Below, piece by piece: positions 21,963-32,791 of a stretch of 64,000 nucleotides of DNA (position 1 is its first letter; each line of letters starts with the position of its first letter). Both the position numbers and the translations under genes were made by a program. Below the pieces are notes generated by a model. It worked only from the letters and a program-made list of their open reading frames with translations, was not told where the DNA came from and searched no databases. Source of the stretch: Gigaspora rosea. Taxonomy: Eukaryota > Glomeromycota > Glomeromycetes > Diversisporales > Gigasporaceae. Location of the stretch: contig QKWP01000264.1 of assembly GCA_003550325.1 (NCBI GenBank), positions 81,753-145,752 of the forward strand. Direction: 5' to 3'.

Positions 21963-22931
21963 TATGTAATTACTCATACCACATATGTCAGGTTGGTTTG
22001 TTCTTTTTTTATTTTCGTCGCCCACATCATATTTGCTATGTTGATTATTCCGTACTTTATATTGTTGGACAATATCACTTATATTAATTAATTTACTCGC
22101 ATATACGATATCTGGATGTTCTTTTAAGATAATTAAAAGTTCTGGAATTCTCTTATCAGCAGCCATAAATTCACTAACTATCTGTGATATTTCATTAGAC
22201 TCATTAGATTCGTTAAATTCATCATATTCATCAATTTCATTAGAATCATCAAATTCATCAGATTTGTCAGACTCTTTCACAAGACTATGCCATTCAGAAA
22301 GCTTATTATGAATAGTTTCAGCCGTAGGTCGTTTTTGTGAATCCGGATGCATGCATAATTCTGCGAATTCAATATAGCAGTTAGGAGTTTCTTCAGCAAA
22401 TTTGGGTCTTTTTCCACAACAAATTTCTAATGCAAGGTTAACATCAAATTTATGTCCATAAAATGGACGTATTCCAGTAGTCATCTCTGCCATAATAACG
22501 CCAAAACTATATATATCTGCTGCTGATGTATATTGCTGACACAATAAAATCTCAGGGGCAACATAAGGCATAACCCCATAAATTTGATTTTTTAAAATGG
22601 ATTCATCACTCTTTCGAGAAAATCCTAAATCTGCAATATAGGATTTTAACGACCCAAGCCATGATTCATTCTGTAAAATATTTCCGCAGTGAAGATCACA
22701 ATGGATGTATCCTGCTTGGTGAATTTTAATTAAGTCCTTTGATATATCAATTAATAATGATAATTTATCTTCCCAAGTTATCTCTTCAAAATTCGATTTT
22801 AGATAATTATAAAGATCTCCTTTATTAGCATATTGGAAGACCATCATATATTCTTTCGTTTCTATATTTTGAGTAAGCCCATATATTTCGAGTTTACTAC
22901 CACTTAATCGGCAATGCATATGATTTCTAAA
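21939..22931 (-). CDS. Unit A9: TKL kinase C-lobe exon with acidic tail
   Basis: Open throughout, about 330 codons. It opens FRNHMHCR after an AG acceptor, then EIYGLTQNIETKEYMMVFQYANK (hinge, partly quoted as YGLTQN and YMMVFQYANK). The catalytic loop HCDLHCGNIL has Cys in place of the usual Arg. The metal-binding motif is ADLG rather than DFG. MPYVAPEIL serves as the APE motif, followed by DIYSFGVIMAEM and the CMHPDSQKRPTAE helix. A tail rich in Asp/Glu/Ser/Asn follows. A conserved IVSEFMAADKRIPELLIIL...DIVYASKLI segment closes the protein. The last residues come from the MITE at 21306-21962. Likely role: Ser/Thr signalling kinase if joined to a functional N-lobe. Confidence 0.8.
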   Translation of the reverse strand, partial: FRNHMHCRLSGSKLEIYGLTQNIETKEYMMVFQYANKGDLYNYLKSNFEEITWEDKLSLLIDISKDLIKIHQAGYIHCDLHCGNILQNESWLGSLKSYIADLGFSRKSDESILKNQIYGVMPYVAPEILLCQQYTSAADIYSFGVIMAEMTTGIRPFYGHKFDVNLALEICCGKRPKFAEETPNCYIEFAELCMHPDSQKRPTAETIHNKLSEWHSLVKESDKSDEFDDSNEIDEYDEFNESNESNEISQIVSEFMAADKRIPELLIILKEHPDIVYASKLINISDIVQQYKVRNNQHSKYDVGDENKKRTNQPDICGMSNYISLKPFEI

Positions 22932-23007
22932 CTAATAAAAAATATTTTTTATGTAAATTTATGATACTATTTGTCATATAAAAATAGTAAATATAGCTTT
23001 TACTTAC

Positions 23008-23482
23008 TTCATTTAGAAAATCTTTAGAACATTTTTTTATTCAAGGTAATGTCTTGAGAGCTACCTTAGTAGCATATGAAACGTTTTGTTGCCAATTCGC
23101 TAAAAATACAGTACCATATCCTCCTTTACCAATCTCTTTTATTATATTTAATTTTTTCAAAAGGAATCCATTCAATTGCTTTCTTATGTTCAGTAGCATT
23201 AAGCTGAAACTCTCTAATGCAATCATCAATATCTTTATTACCACTTGTCCATTCCCTAGTTATTCTATAGGGATCGCATGACTGACACCAATTTGTTGAA
23301 GTATTAAATCGATTACAATTTGTACATTTGCCATGACAATAATTTCTTTTAGAAGCAAACTCATCAATATCTTCGTCACCATTTGCATTTTTTAATACTA
23401 TCATATATTCACCACAGTCTAAAAATTGTGTCATGCCGTATATTTTGATCGCATTGTCATTTAACTGTATTTGATTTTTAAA
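23008..23482 (-). pseudogene. Unit A8: glycine-loop N-lobe exon, broken
   Basis: It contains CTNCNRFNTSTNWCQSCDP, WTSGNKDIDDC and HKKAIEWIPFEK. In another frame it has a true glycine loop, IGKGGYGTVFLANW, and the ATP lysine motif VALKTLP. An extra base in the A/T run at 23153-23158 shifts the frame relative to 43609-44082. A TGA at 23041-23043 replaces a glycine codon of the homologue. The expected acceptor (CAAG in array B) reads TTTG here, so the AG appears lost. Confidence 0.85.
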
Positions 23483-23553
23483 CAAATATAATGTAAAATA
23501 ATTAGTGATGGATATCAATTTGTATAAAAAGTAAGTCTAAAATTTCAACTCAC

Positions 23554-23997
23554 ATCTGTTAAAAAATCTTGAGAATTAGGCAATGTTTTAAGTGCAACTG
23601 TGCATGGTGGCGTACGTGATCGCGTACTATCAGAAATTATTGGTATGCCATTTAACCAGGTTGCTGAAAAACCATCACCATTCTTTATAATATTCTTTAA
23701 TCTATTAAAAGGTATCCACTCGATCACATTCACATATTTTGTAGCTTTGAATTGAATTTCTTTAATAAAGTCATCAATATTTGTATTTCCACTAGTCCAA
23801 CCTTAAGTTGTTTCAAGAGGATCACATGTCTGACACCAATATCGAGATGTGTTATATCGGTTACAATATTTACATGTTCCATTCAAAACATTTCTATCGG
23901 AATGAAGTTTATCAAATACCAACATATACTCATTAGTATTTGTATTGTGAGTTAGCCCATATACTTTAAGTTTTTTATCCTTTATATAACTCTTAAA
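23554..23997 (-). pseudogene. Array unit A7
   Basis: 148-codon unit, FKSYIKDKK to ...FLTD, followed by a GTGAGT donor. It has CKYCNRYNTSRYWCQTCDP. A TAA stop at 23803-23805 replaces the Gln before GWTSGN. It is the only A unit before A8 whose end still reads VALKTLPNSQDFL like a normal kinase beta3 strand. The glycine-loop region is IIKNGDGFSATWLNG, without glycine triad. Confidence 0.8.
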
Positions 23998-24086
23998 CTT
24001 ATTCAATAGGAAAATATAAGTACATAAACATATAAGGATATATATTATAATAAATATATATAGTATTTACGGTATTTTTATCTTAC

Positions 24087-24532
24087 CTCTTCCAACAGAT
24101 CCATTAAGTTCTGAGAACTATTCAATGTTTTAAGGTCAATTGTTTTTTGTAGCATACGTGATCGTGAATATTCATACAAGACTCTTGTGCCATCTAACCA
24201 TCTTGCTAAAATTTCATCACTATTCTTTTGAAAAATATCTAATTTATTAAAAGGGATCCACTCGATTACATTTTCATATTTTATGGCACTAAGTTGAAGT
24301 TCTTTAATGTAATCATCAATATTCTTATTTCCACTTGTCCATCCTTGAGCTGTTCTCTGAGAATCACATGTCTGGCACCATGCTCGCGATGTGTTATATC
24401 GGTTACAGGATGCACATTGCCCATTGTAAAATGTCTTTTGGAAGCATTAAATACTATCATATATTCATTGGTTGTTGTGTTTTGAGTTAACCCATATACT
24501 TTAAATTTGTATTCTTCTATATGTTTCTTAAC
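24087..24532 (-). pseudogene. Array unit A6
   Basis: Starts VKKHIEEYKFKVYGLTQNT and ends ...NLMDLLEE before GTAAGA. A frameshift around 24420-24450, after YMIVFNASKR, puts the cysteine module (CASCNRYNTSRAWCQTC) into another frame. The second half, to IDLKTLNSSQN, is open. Confidence 0.75.
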
Positions 24533-24614
24533 CTTATTAAATAAGTAAATATAAGAACATAAAAATAAGGACATACATTATATAAATAAATATAAACTTG
24601 ATTTTACATCTTAC

Positions 24615-25078
24615 CTCGTCTAACAAATCCAATAAGCTTTGAGAACTACGTAATGTTATAAGGTCAATTAAGTATGTTGAAAGCGTGATTGTGTGAATTT
24701 CAAGTATTGACCTCTAGAAATTCGTATGCCATCTAACCAAATTGCTAAAAATCCAACACCATTCTTTTGAATATTATCGAATTTATTAAAAGGAATCCAT
24801 TAGATAACATTCTCATATTTTGTAACATTAAGTTGAAATTCTTTAATGCAATCATCAATATTCTTATTTCCACTTGTCCATCCTTGAGTAGTTCTCTGAG
24901 GGTCACATGTCTGACACCATGCTCGCGATGTGTTATGTCGGTTACAATATGCACATTTCCCATTCTGAAAATTTCTCTCGGAATGAAATTTATCAAATAC
25001 CAACATATACTCATTAGTAGTTGTGTTTAGAGTTAGTCCGTATACTTTACGCATGTGACCCTTTATATGTTTCTTAAG
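24615..25078 (-). pseudogene. Array unit A5
   Basis: Starts LKKHIKGHMRKVYGLTLNT and has CAYCNRHNTSRAWCQTCDP and GWTSGNKNIDDC. A TAA at 24800-24802 replaces the Glu of VIEWIPF. A further one-base shift near 24675 precedes the LITLRSSQS end. Glycine-loop region: IQKNGVGFLAIWLDGIR. Confidence 0.8.
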
Positions 25079-25153
25079 CTTATTAAATAGGAAAAATACA
25101 AGCACATAAGCATAAGGATATATATTATAATTTAGAATTTATTTATATCTTAC

Positions 25154-25594
25154 CTCTTCCAACAGATCCGTTAAATTCTGAGAACTATTCAATGTTTTAA
25201 GGTCAATTGTGTATGGTAGCGTACGTGATTGTGTGCTTTGTTCATTATAAATTCGTATACCATCTAGCCAGGTTGCTAAAAATTCATTCCCATTCTTTCG
25301 AATATTAATCAATCGATTGAAAGGAATCCACTCAATTACATTCTCATATTTTGTAGCTTCAAGTTGAAGTTTTTTGATGCAACCGTCAATATTCTTATTT
25401 CCACTTGTTCTTTGAGGTTCGCATGTCTGACAACAATCCTCAGAAGTATTATATCGGTTACAATATGCACATTCGCCATTCAATTTACTTCTTTCGGAAT
25501 GAAATTTATCAAATACCACCATGTAATTATTTGTAGCTGCGTTTTGAGTTAGTTCATATACTTTAAGTTTTTTATCCTTCATATAACTCTTAAA
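25154..25594 (-). CDS. Array unit A4 (intact)
   Basis: 147 codons, open from FKSYMKDKK to LLEE. The cysteine module is CAYCNRYNTSEDCCQTCEP. Four residues normally present between CDPQR and TSGN (T-x-QGW) are missing, exactly as in unit C6 of array C. Glycine-loop region: NIRKNGNEFLATWLDGIR, with no GxGxxG. Beta3 equivalent: IDLKTLNSSQN. Donor is GTAAGA. Confidence 0.75.
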
Positions 25595-25664
25595 CTTATT
25601 AAATAAGAAAGCATATTAATAAATAAAGACTAATAATAAACATAGAATTTATCTTATGTCTTAC

Positions 25665-26123
25665 CTCCTCTAATAGATCCATTGTATTCTGAGAACTATG
25701 TAATATTTTAAGGTCAATTATGCATGGTGTACGTGTACATTTTGTGCATACGTTCTCGGAAATTATTCGTATACCTTCTAACCATATTGCTAAAAATCCA
25801 TCATCATTTTTTAGAATATTATCTAATTTATTAAAAGGTATCCACTCGATCACATTTTCATATCCTGTAGCTTTGAGTTGAATTTCTTTAATAAAGTCAT
25901 CAATATTCGTATTTCCACTAGTCCAACCTTGAGCTGTTCTAAAAAGATCACATGTCCGACACCAAGCTTTAGATGTGTTATATCGGTTACAATATGTACA
26001 TGTTCCATTCAATTTACTTCTTTCGGAATGAAATTTATCAAATACCAACATATAATCATTAGTAGTTATGTTTTGAGTTAGCCCATATACCTTATGTTGG
26101 TTATCCTTTACATAATTCTTAAA
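25665..26123 (-). CDS. Array unit A3 (intact)
   Basis: 153 codons, open, FKNYVKDNQHKVYGLTQN to ...LLEE. Module CTYCNRYNTSKAWCRTCD, then GWTSGNTNIDDF and ENVIEWIPFN. The degenerate loop is ILKNDDGFLAIWLEG. Beta3 equivalent: IDLKILHSSQN. It is flanked by GTAAGA and AATAAG splice signals. Confidence 0.75.
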
Positions 26124-26205
26124 CTTATTAGATAGGTAAATATAATTTATAAGTATATACACATGATAATGGTAGAATAAAGATAGATTTTATCTTATAT
26201 CTTAC

Positions 26206-26679
26206 CTCGTCTAACAGTTCCAATGAATTCTGAGAATTATGTAATATTTTAAGGTCAATTATATATGGCATACGAAATTGTGCGTGATTTTTATGATATT
26301 CCTGATTGAAAGAAATTATCTGTATGCCATCTAACCATATTGCTAAAAATTCATTACCATTTCTTTGAAAATATTTAATTTATTAAAAGGGACCCACTCA
26401 ATTATATCTTCATATTCTGTGGTACTAAGTTGAAGTTCTTTAATGTAATCATCAATATTCTCATTTCCACTTGTCCATTCTTGAGCTTTTCTCTGAGGAT
26501 CACATGTTTGACACCATGCTCGCGATTTGTTATATCTGTTACAAATATTCACATATTCCATTCAATTCACTTCTTTCAGAATGAAATTTATCAATTACCA
26601 ACATATACTCATTTTTAGTAGTTATGTTTTGAGTTAGTCCGTATACTTTAAATTTGTAATCATCTAAATGTTTCTTAAA
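26206..26679 (-). pseudogene. Array unit A2, two frameshifts
   Basis: Starts FKKHLDDYKFKVYGLTQN. An extra T inside the first CxxC (near 26550) and a one-base loss near 26365, after NIFKE, break the frame; the three segments otherwise match the unit consensus. Ends ...LELLDE before a GTAAGA donor. Confidence 0.75.
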
Positions 26680-26760
26680 CTTATTAAAAGGTAAATATAA
26701 TTTATAAATATATACACATGATAACGGTAAAATAAATATACATTTTATCTTGCATCTTAC

Positions 26761-27141
26761 CTTGCTTAATAGATCCAATGAATTCTGAGGATTGTATAAT
26801 TCTCTAAGATCAATTAAATACGGTAACCTACAAGATTGCGTGTGTTTTAGGGTTTCGTCTTGGAAATGACTATATGCGATATAGTAATTACTATATTCCA
26901 AAAGATCCCAGCTATCCGTGTAATTATAGTTAGAGATTCGTTTGTCATATAAGCAGGCTGTTAAAAATTCATTCCGATTGAAAGGAACCCATTTAATCTC
27001 ATTTTTATTGTATGCGGATTTCAGTTGAAGTTCTTTAAAGAAATCGACAATTTTGTTTCCGAGTGTCCATCCTTGAATTGTTCTCTGAGGATCGCATGTC
27101 TGACTACGCAAGAGTTGTATTGCATCTATTACAGTGGACAA
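26761..27141 (-). pseudogene. Array unit A1, damaged 5' unit
   Basis: Open from 27141, but the first cysteine pair is frame-shifted: DNA related to the CNRYNTS codons is visible yet reads VIDAIQLLRSQTCDP. It is more divergent than the others: GWTLGNKIVDFF, IKWVPFNR, and a long insertion (NYTDSWDLLEYSNYY) before PYLIDLRELYNPQNS. Ends LLSK before GTAAGA. No start region like 58820 is seen upstream, so the gene's true 5' end is missing or unrecognised. Confidence 0.6.
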
Positions 27142-29270
27142 ATTTCCATACCGACTAATTTTTACAATATTAGCCTTTGTGAAATGAGTTACAAAGATCG
27201 TTATATGAAGTTGCCAAAATATCTGATATAGAGATCTTTATGCTGTGAAACGTTAACTAATTTCCCCTATGGTTATCAGAATTTTATCTTTAATTGGCTA
27301 AAATCGATCATGTGATTTACTCAGAAAAATATCGTTAAAATCATATTTATTTTTAGAGAATTTATGAAGTATCTCTATTGTATTTTATTACTGTAAAGTA
27401 AAAATCAATCCTTGAAATCCAATTAAGCCAAATAAAAAAATTTTATCATAACCCGTTTAAACAAATTTAAAAAGACAGGTTACTGATTTATTTAAGCGAA
27501 AAAATTTTTTCTTATTTCCTAATTGTTATACAGTATAGTTGAAATAGCTATGTTAAATATAAAAGTTTTTACTACATTCAAAATTGTTTTTATTATCTTT
27601 AAAACATTATAATGTTGTGCGCTTCAAATTTTGCACGAAATAATTCTCGGTGAAATAAACTTGTCGGTGAATTGATTGTTGGTGAAATGACATGTCGATG
27701 AAATAACACGTATCCGAATTTTGAGTCTTTCGGTATACTAGGAATATGTGTATACAAAATATTAAAAGGCTTGGTTATTATTTAGCTTCCGATCACTTTG
27801 CGTTTTATGTATTTCTGAATTTTGGCCGTGTTTGCTTATGTACAAAGTTTTTTGATCAAACTTTTTGTTGCTTTAATACGCGTCTTTCCTTTTTATTAAG
27901 AATTTCCATCAAATAATTTTAAATATTCTATATTTTGCATGCCCAAGCTATCTGAACTATTTATACGAGCTGAACACTCATATCTATCTGCACATACTCT
28001 TCAAAAAATTTTAATGCCCTTTTTTTTCAAATCAAAAATCTCGATTATTCATTAAATAAATGTAGAATAAAAGGTGTAATTCATATTTGAATCAATATTT
28101 TAATTTGAATTGGAACTCTTAAAATCGAACAAAAATGCGAATCCTAGTCCATTTCCCAAATAACAATCTAAACACGACTGATCGATTAACACCCTTTACA
28201 GTAAAATTAGCCCAAACGCTATAAATAAATCAAAATAATCGCATTTTTCTTAAAACTACTTTTTGAACAATGCTTTTGCTATCAAATGACCCATATGAAT
28301 TTAATATCGATGTATAATCATTATGCATTATATTACTGTATATATTTAATACTGTTGGTTTGTATATTTTATTATGCTTTTTTATTATGTTTACTGTGTA
28401 ACCGTCCTATACTTTTGGAAGTTACTAGACCTGTGTTAAGTATAAAAAACTAATCTGGTGGTATTTATTGAAGGACTTCATGTGCTTCGGCTGCTACAAA
28501 TTGGTCAATTTTTTTTTTGTTGTTTAAATCACTGTATTCATAGTTCATAAATTCCGGTTCCTGAGAATTTTATGCCTTATAATACGCATATATTTGAAAC
28601 TGGCTGATATTAATCTAAATGCACTGTATATGCGCGTAACAATATTGATTTTTTACTAACTGCTCTGAGTTTATATACATGCCAAGTTCTCTGTGTGCAC
28701 TCATGAATGTTTTACTGTATTGAATATTGAATAGTTGAGAAAAATTTTTGCTTCGAAATGTTTAATTTATTGTATCTACCTGAATGGTTTTTCATGTGCT
28801 AATGGTCTAAATTTGCTTTTTATGACATCTCGGTCGTCTGACCATAGCGCAATTTATTTGAATTCATAATTAATTTAAGTAATCTATCAATAGTTATCTT
28901 AATTAGCCAATAATTATTTGCCAAAATGATTATTCATGTTCGTCGTATTAATTTTTATGCGAACTTACTGTAAGACACTCGTACGATTTATGAAGCTTTA
29001 AGACCCAATTGTGCCACATGGATAACTTATTACAGTATAACTGAGGTCACTGGACTTAATTCTGATATGAAGTCATAGGTCCGTATGATGATGTATTATA
29101 AACCACAAAATCCAAAAGGGATTTTTGCTTTTCATTTATTGTTTTTAGCGATATTGAATGTGAATAAATTATAAAAATATATGGAGAGTATTGTTTAAAT
29201 GGCTGTAAACTAGATCCTGAATTTGATTTGGTTTAAAAATTTGACTTCGCATATTAATACAACCCTCTTA

Positions 29271-29392
29271 GCGTCATCAATCTAAAAAATTTCGCTATCT
29301 GGTAAAATTAAATTTCAAGTGTAAAATCAAAACAAAAGTACAGATACCCTGACATTAATGCTGGTAAGCGAAACTTTTTAGATTGGTGATGC
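29271..29392. mobile_element. 122-bp MITE related to 14451-14563
   Basis: Ends 'gcgtcatcaatctaaaaa' and 'tttttagattggtgatgc' are inverted. TA is present on the left (29269-29270), but the right flank reads TG. Same internal 'gctggtaagcgaaa' block as the 14.5 kb copy. Confidence 0.7.
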
Positions 29393-29516
29393 TGTTCAAC
29401 GTCATTTCACAATTTAGGTCGATTTTGAATTGACCTACGTCATTCTTAAATTTTCACTGATTTAGAAATAAACTGGGTCAATTCTTAATGCAACACTATG
29501 AAGCTTAAGGATCTCT

Positions 29517-29632
29517 TCCATTTGCCGCTGTGGTGTGACCAATCATTGTGCGACAAATAAGTTCCTACTGAATAGATTTGTATTTAGTCAGTCTTATTTA
29601 TCACAACCAATGATTGGGCAAATGGTCAAAAA
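29517..29632. repeat. Small foldback element
   Basis: 'ttccatttgcc', 'ccaatcattg' and 'acaaataag' on the left pair with 'cttatttatcacaacc', 'aatgattgggcaaatgg' on the right. About 115 bases; possible MITE. No target duplication assigned. Confidence 0.6.
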
Positions 29633-29929
29633 ATAAATAAGAATTAGATCTCAGAATTATTAATTTATTATACTACAAATGTATAAAAATTAGATCTCAG
29701 AATTATACCGATACTACAAATGTATTACGTACGTATGCATTTAATTAATGCAAAAGAAAAACAAAATATATCCTTATTTTTCATTATTAATTTATTATAC
29801 CGTACTACAAATGTATTACGTATGTTAAATAAAGTCTTCGAATGTATAATTTTAAATAATCCTTATTTTTCATTATTAATAATTTTTAAAAATGGAACGA
29901 TACAACTTTCTGGCGCATGAACCCTTCGA

Positions 29930-30260
29930 TCGTATATTAGAAACTTTTATTCGTTAAAGGAAAACCATACGTAATTTAATGGATCGAAATAAATATAATC
30001 AATGTTTAAATATTCTTAAAAATCCAACCGACTCACAAAGTCCAAAATTTAAATATTGGGTGACTCATAATTATGAAATTCATTATGTTGGTTGACTGAA
30101 GAACTTCATATAGTCAAGCCAACCGAAAACAATCTGCGGGCGCAAGTTTGCCATACTGAAAATTTTTATGAAGTAATTTGTGCCGTACGAAAAAAAAAAT
30201 GAAAAATACCAACAATTGAGCGATAGATATGCAAATTTGTATCAGGCTATCGATATTTAC
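29930..30260 (+). pseudogene. Possible integrase-type transposase N-terminal relic
   Basis: One frame reads NLMDRNKYNQCLNILKNP, then QSPKFKYWVTHNYEIHYVG-stop. After a stop and frame shifts it continues near LRAQ.CHTENFYEVICAV and KYQQLSDRYANLYQAIDIYV. The pattern resembles the N-terminal zinc-binding and linker region (K-Y-W-x-x-x-x-Y) of DDE integrases of the KRAB-A/SCAN-like type that are common in arbuscular fungi. No catalytic residues are visible. Assignment from memory of the family only. Confidence 0.35.
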
Positions 30261-30504
30261 GTCTAAAAAGCATATTTTTACTAATTAATTTATTTTTTTT
30301 CTTTTAATTGTCAGATTATACTGTAACAAATACGTAATCAACTTATATTGTATATTGATATTAAATATATAGTGTATATATTTAAAATATTGGCTCCGGA
30401 CATACAATGCTGCGCATTTACCTAGTCATAAATACACAAAGTTTTGTTCACTTTATACGTATTTTTGTACTCCGGATGAGCACATGATAGGCCGGAAGAC
30501 TACT

Positions 30505-32356
30505 CCAGAAATGTGTCAATTCGAATGGACAATATGGGAGGTGAGTCAGTAGAAACGCACCATATTGTTTTTAATGAAATTTTTTTAATCTTCAAACAAA
30601 AATAACTTAGCAAAAATTTAGTAAAAATTTCTTTAAATAAATTCTACAAGTTTTTTAGAATTGATTTTAAAAAAATTTTATTAAATTTGATTAAGTTGTT
30701 ATGTTATTCTTGTTTAAAGTTTTAAAAAAAATTTACAATTTACTTAGAAAAAATATGGTGCGTTTCTACTGACTCACCCATATAATATTGGAGTCTGCAA
30801 TTGCTGAAGGTGGCAATTCGAATGGGCAATGTACTCTTGGAGCCTGCTATTACAAAGGTATAGGCACAGATAAGGTTGGAAAAAAGGCATTTGAGTGGCA
30901 TTTGAAATCTGCTAAAGGTGACAATTCGTATGAACAATATCGGATGGTGTTATCAAAATGGCATAGGCACAGATAAGGATGAAAAAGGCGCAATTCGAAT
31001 GGACAAGATAATCTCGGACGGTGTTACAAAACGGAATAGGCACAGATAAGGATGAAAAAAAGGCATTTGAGTGGTATCTGAATGCTGAAGGCGGCGATTC
31101 GAATGGGCAAAGTAATCTTGGAATCTGCTACAGAAATGGCATAGGCACAGATAAGGATGAAAAAAAAAGCATTGAGTGGTATTTGAAATCTGCTGAAGGT
31201 GGCAATTCGGATGGACAATATAATCTCGGATGGTGTTATCAAAATGGCGTAGCCACAGATAAGGATGAAAAAAAGGCATTCGAGTGGTATTGAAATCTGC
31301 TGAAAGCGGGAAACCTGATGGACAATATGAAGTTGGATTACGCTATCGAAATGGTAACGGAACATTACCTAACCATGAAAAAGCTATTGAATGGTTACAA
31401 AAAGCAAGAAGTAATAAATATCAAACAACCATAGAGAAAAAAGTCATGATATTGATGATTTTATAAAAATATTATTGAATGAAAATAATTTAATAACATT
31501 GATTCCATTTAATGAATTAAAGTTTGTAAAAAAAATTGGGAAAGGCGGGTTTGCAACTGTGTATTCTGTTATACGGAAATACCGGGTCATAGATCACGCA
31601 TGTGGGTCTTAAGAAATTGTTGCACTTAAATTATTTCATGGATCAAAAATAGCTATATATAACTTATAAAAGGGGTAAGGATTTGGTAATTTTATTAAAT
31701 TTAATAATTATTATAATTCAGCAATTAATTAAATACAGTATTTGTAATTTTAAAAATTAAATGCATACTCAAATATGAGTCTTAAATTTTTATAATGTTA
31801 TAAAATATCAAAAATTGAAGTCACAGGAGAATATATTTTATTATGCAAGATGCTAATTATATCAAAACCTTCATAAAGTTGCCCAAATGTAATGGGAGGA
31901 AAAGTTACAATTGATCTTAATTTAATTCATTCACATGACCTTATTCATCGTGATTTTACATAGTGGGAAATATATTTCAAAATGATTTATATAATGCTTA
32001 CATTAACGTTTTAGGTTTTGCTACAGCAGTTAATAAAACATTAGACTCAGAATCTAGAGGAGTTTATGGGGCTTTACCATATATGGCTCCTGATATTCAC
32101 CCAAGCATAATGATTATGTGGGAAATTTCTTCAGGACGTGTTGAATTTTCTGAATATGAATATAATAGTTTAAGACTGACTATAGAAATTTGTGAAGGAT
32201 TAAGACCAACTATCCTTAGAGGACGGCACTATATTATGCCGAATGTTTAAAGAGGTGCTGGAATGATGATCCAGAAAAACGACAAACAGCTTTAAAAAAT
32301 CATGAAACTATTTTAAGTTGGAAAAATAATCTGATTTCTTGGACAAATTTTTAAAA
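30505..32356 (+). pseudogene. Sel1-repeat / TKL kinase fusion, decayed
   Basis: Five to six Sel1-like repeats run from about 30505 to 31430, for example GQCTLGACYYKGIGTDK, KAFEWHLKSA, NLGICYRNGIGTDKDEKK and NLGWCYQNGVATDKDEKK. A kinase N-lobe follows (FNELKFVKKIGKGGFATVYS, VALKLF), then HRDF with a one-base insertion before SGNIF, VLGFATA in the DLG position, ALPYMAPDI, and an EICEGLRPTI-type C-lobe. Stops and frameshifts occur throughout. A MITE interrupts the first repeat (30536-30779). Sel1-TKL fusions are a known expanded class in Rhizophagus. It would have been a signalling kinase. Confidence 0.85.
30536..30779. mobile_element. 244-bp MITE inside a Sel1 repeat
   Basis: Left 'gtgagtcagtagaaacgcac' and its complement at the right end; AT-rich interior. 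Removing it with one copy of ATAT rejoins a Sel1 reading (GGA CAA TAT AAT ATT GGA, i.e. GQYNIG), matching the GQYNLG of the neighbouring repeats. Confidence 0.85.
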
Positions 32357-32559
32357 TCTGATGATGAAATGGCGATAGAATAGTGTCTTTGATATTGCTA
32401 GTGATGATAATTCAATTTATAGGAGCAAATTTGCTAGTTGAATTTCAAATGAAGTTATTTCAAATGATAATATTGATTTTATTAATAAATAAATATGTAT
32501 TAATATTAAAGTATCGCTATTAGAAATGAATCCTGTCAAACGAAATTTATTTAATACAT

Positions 32560-32784
32560 GTCGGGATGATGCTGAAATCGGATGATGCTGAAAATTTGAT
32601 TTATTTTGATATGAAATTTTAAAATTTTTTGGTATGATTTTTTCGTTTTTATCTTATAGGGTTAGGGTAAGGTTTGGAGCTAGATTTGATATTTAAAGAT
32701 TATTATATGGATTTTAGCAGGGCTTATAATTTCAAATCGAGATCCTAAATTTCAGCATCATCCGATTTCAGCATCATCCCCGAC
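32560..32784. mobile_element. 225-bp MITE, 7-bp target duplication
   Basis: The inverted ends contain a doubled motif: GGATGATGCTGAAATC then GGATGATGCTGAAA on the left, mirrored on the right. The flank aatacat is duplicated exactly (32553-32559 and 32785-32791). AT-rich interior with 'gggttagggtaaggttt'. Confidence 0.85.
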
Positions 32785-32791
32785 AATACAT

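Larger units (their letters stand above)
15040..23000. repeat. Segmental duplication, copy 2
   Basis: Counterpart of 4660-7990 in the same orientation. It is expanded by a 3.6 kb composite insertion (15210-18813), a foldback at about 19604-19786, extra repeated DNA at about 19800-20680 and a MITE at 21306-21962. The kinase exon at its right end is intact here and broken in copy 1. Confidence 0.85.
21939..27141 (-). pseudogene. Kinase-array gene A (9 units on minus strand)
   Basis: From right to left, nine exon-like units run into a full kinase C-lobe. Seven array units (A1-A7) each hold a cysteine module plus a glycine-loop-less N-lobe; A8 is a unit with a proper glycine loop; A9 is the C-lobe with acidic tail. 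Introns of about 70-100 bases begin GTAAG/GTGAG and end AATAAG. All fall in phase 0, immediately after an alpha-C residue that is usually Glu. Family knowledge: TKL kinases with this WCxxC/WTSGN extension are abundant in Rhizophagus. Lesions in A1, A2, A5, A6, A7 and A8 mean the gene as read cannot give one continuous product. A3, A4 and A9 are intact. Confidence 0.8.
27142..29929. other. Long AT-rich intergenic region
   Basis: No supported gene over about 2.8 kb. It contains a MITE at 29271-29392 inside a repeat block (29100-29395) shared with 14290-14570, a hairpin element at 29517-29632, and short tandem duplications at 29640-29830 ('aattagatctcagaattat' twice, 'actacaaatgtattacgta' repeated). 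Confidence 0.5.
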
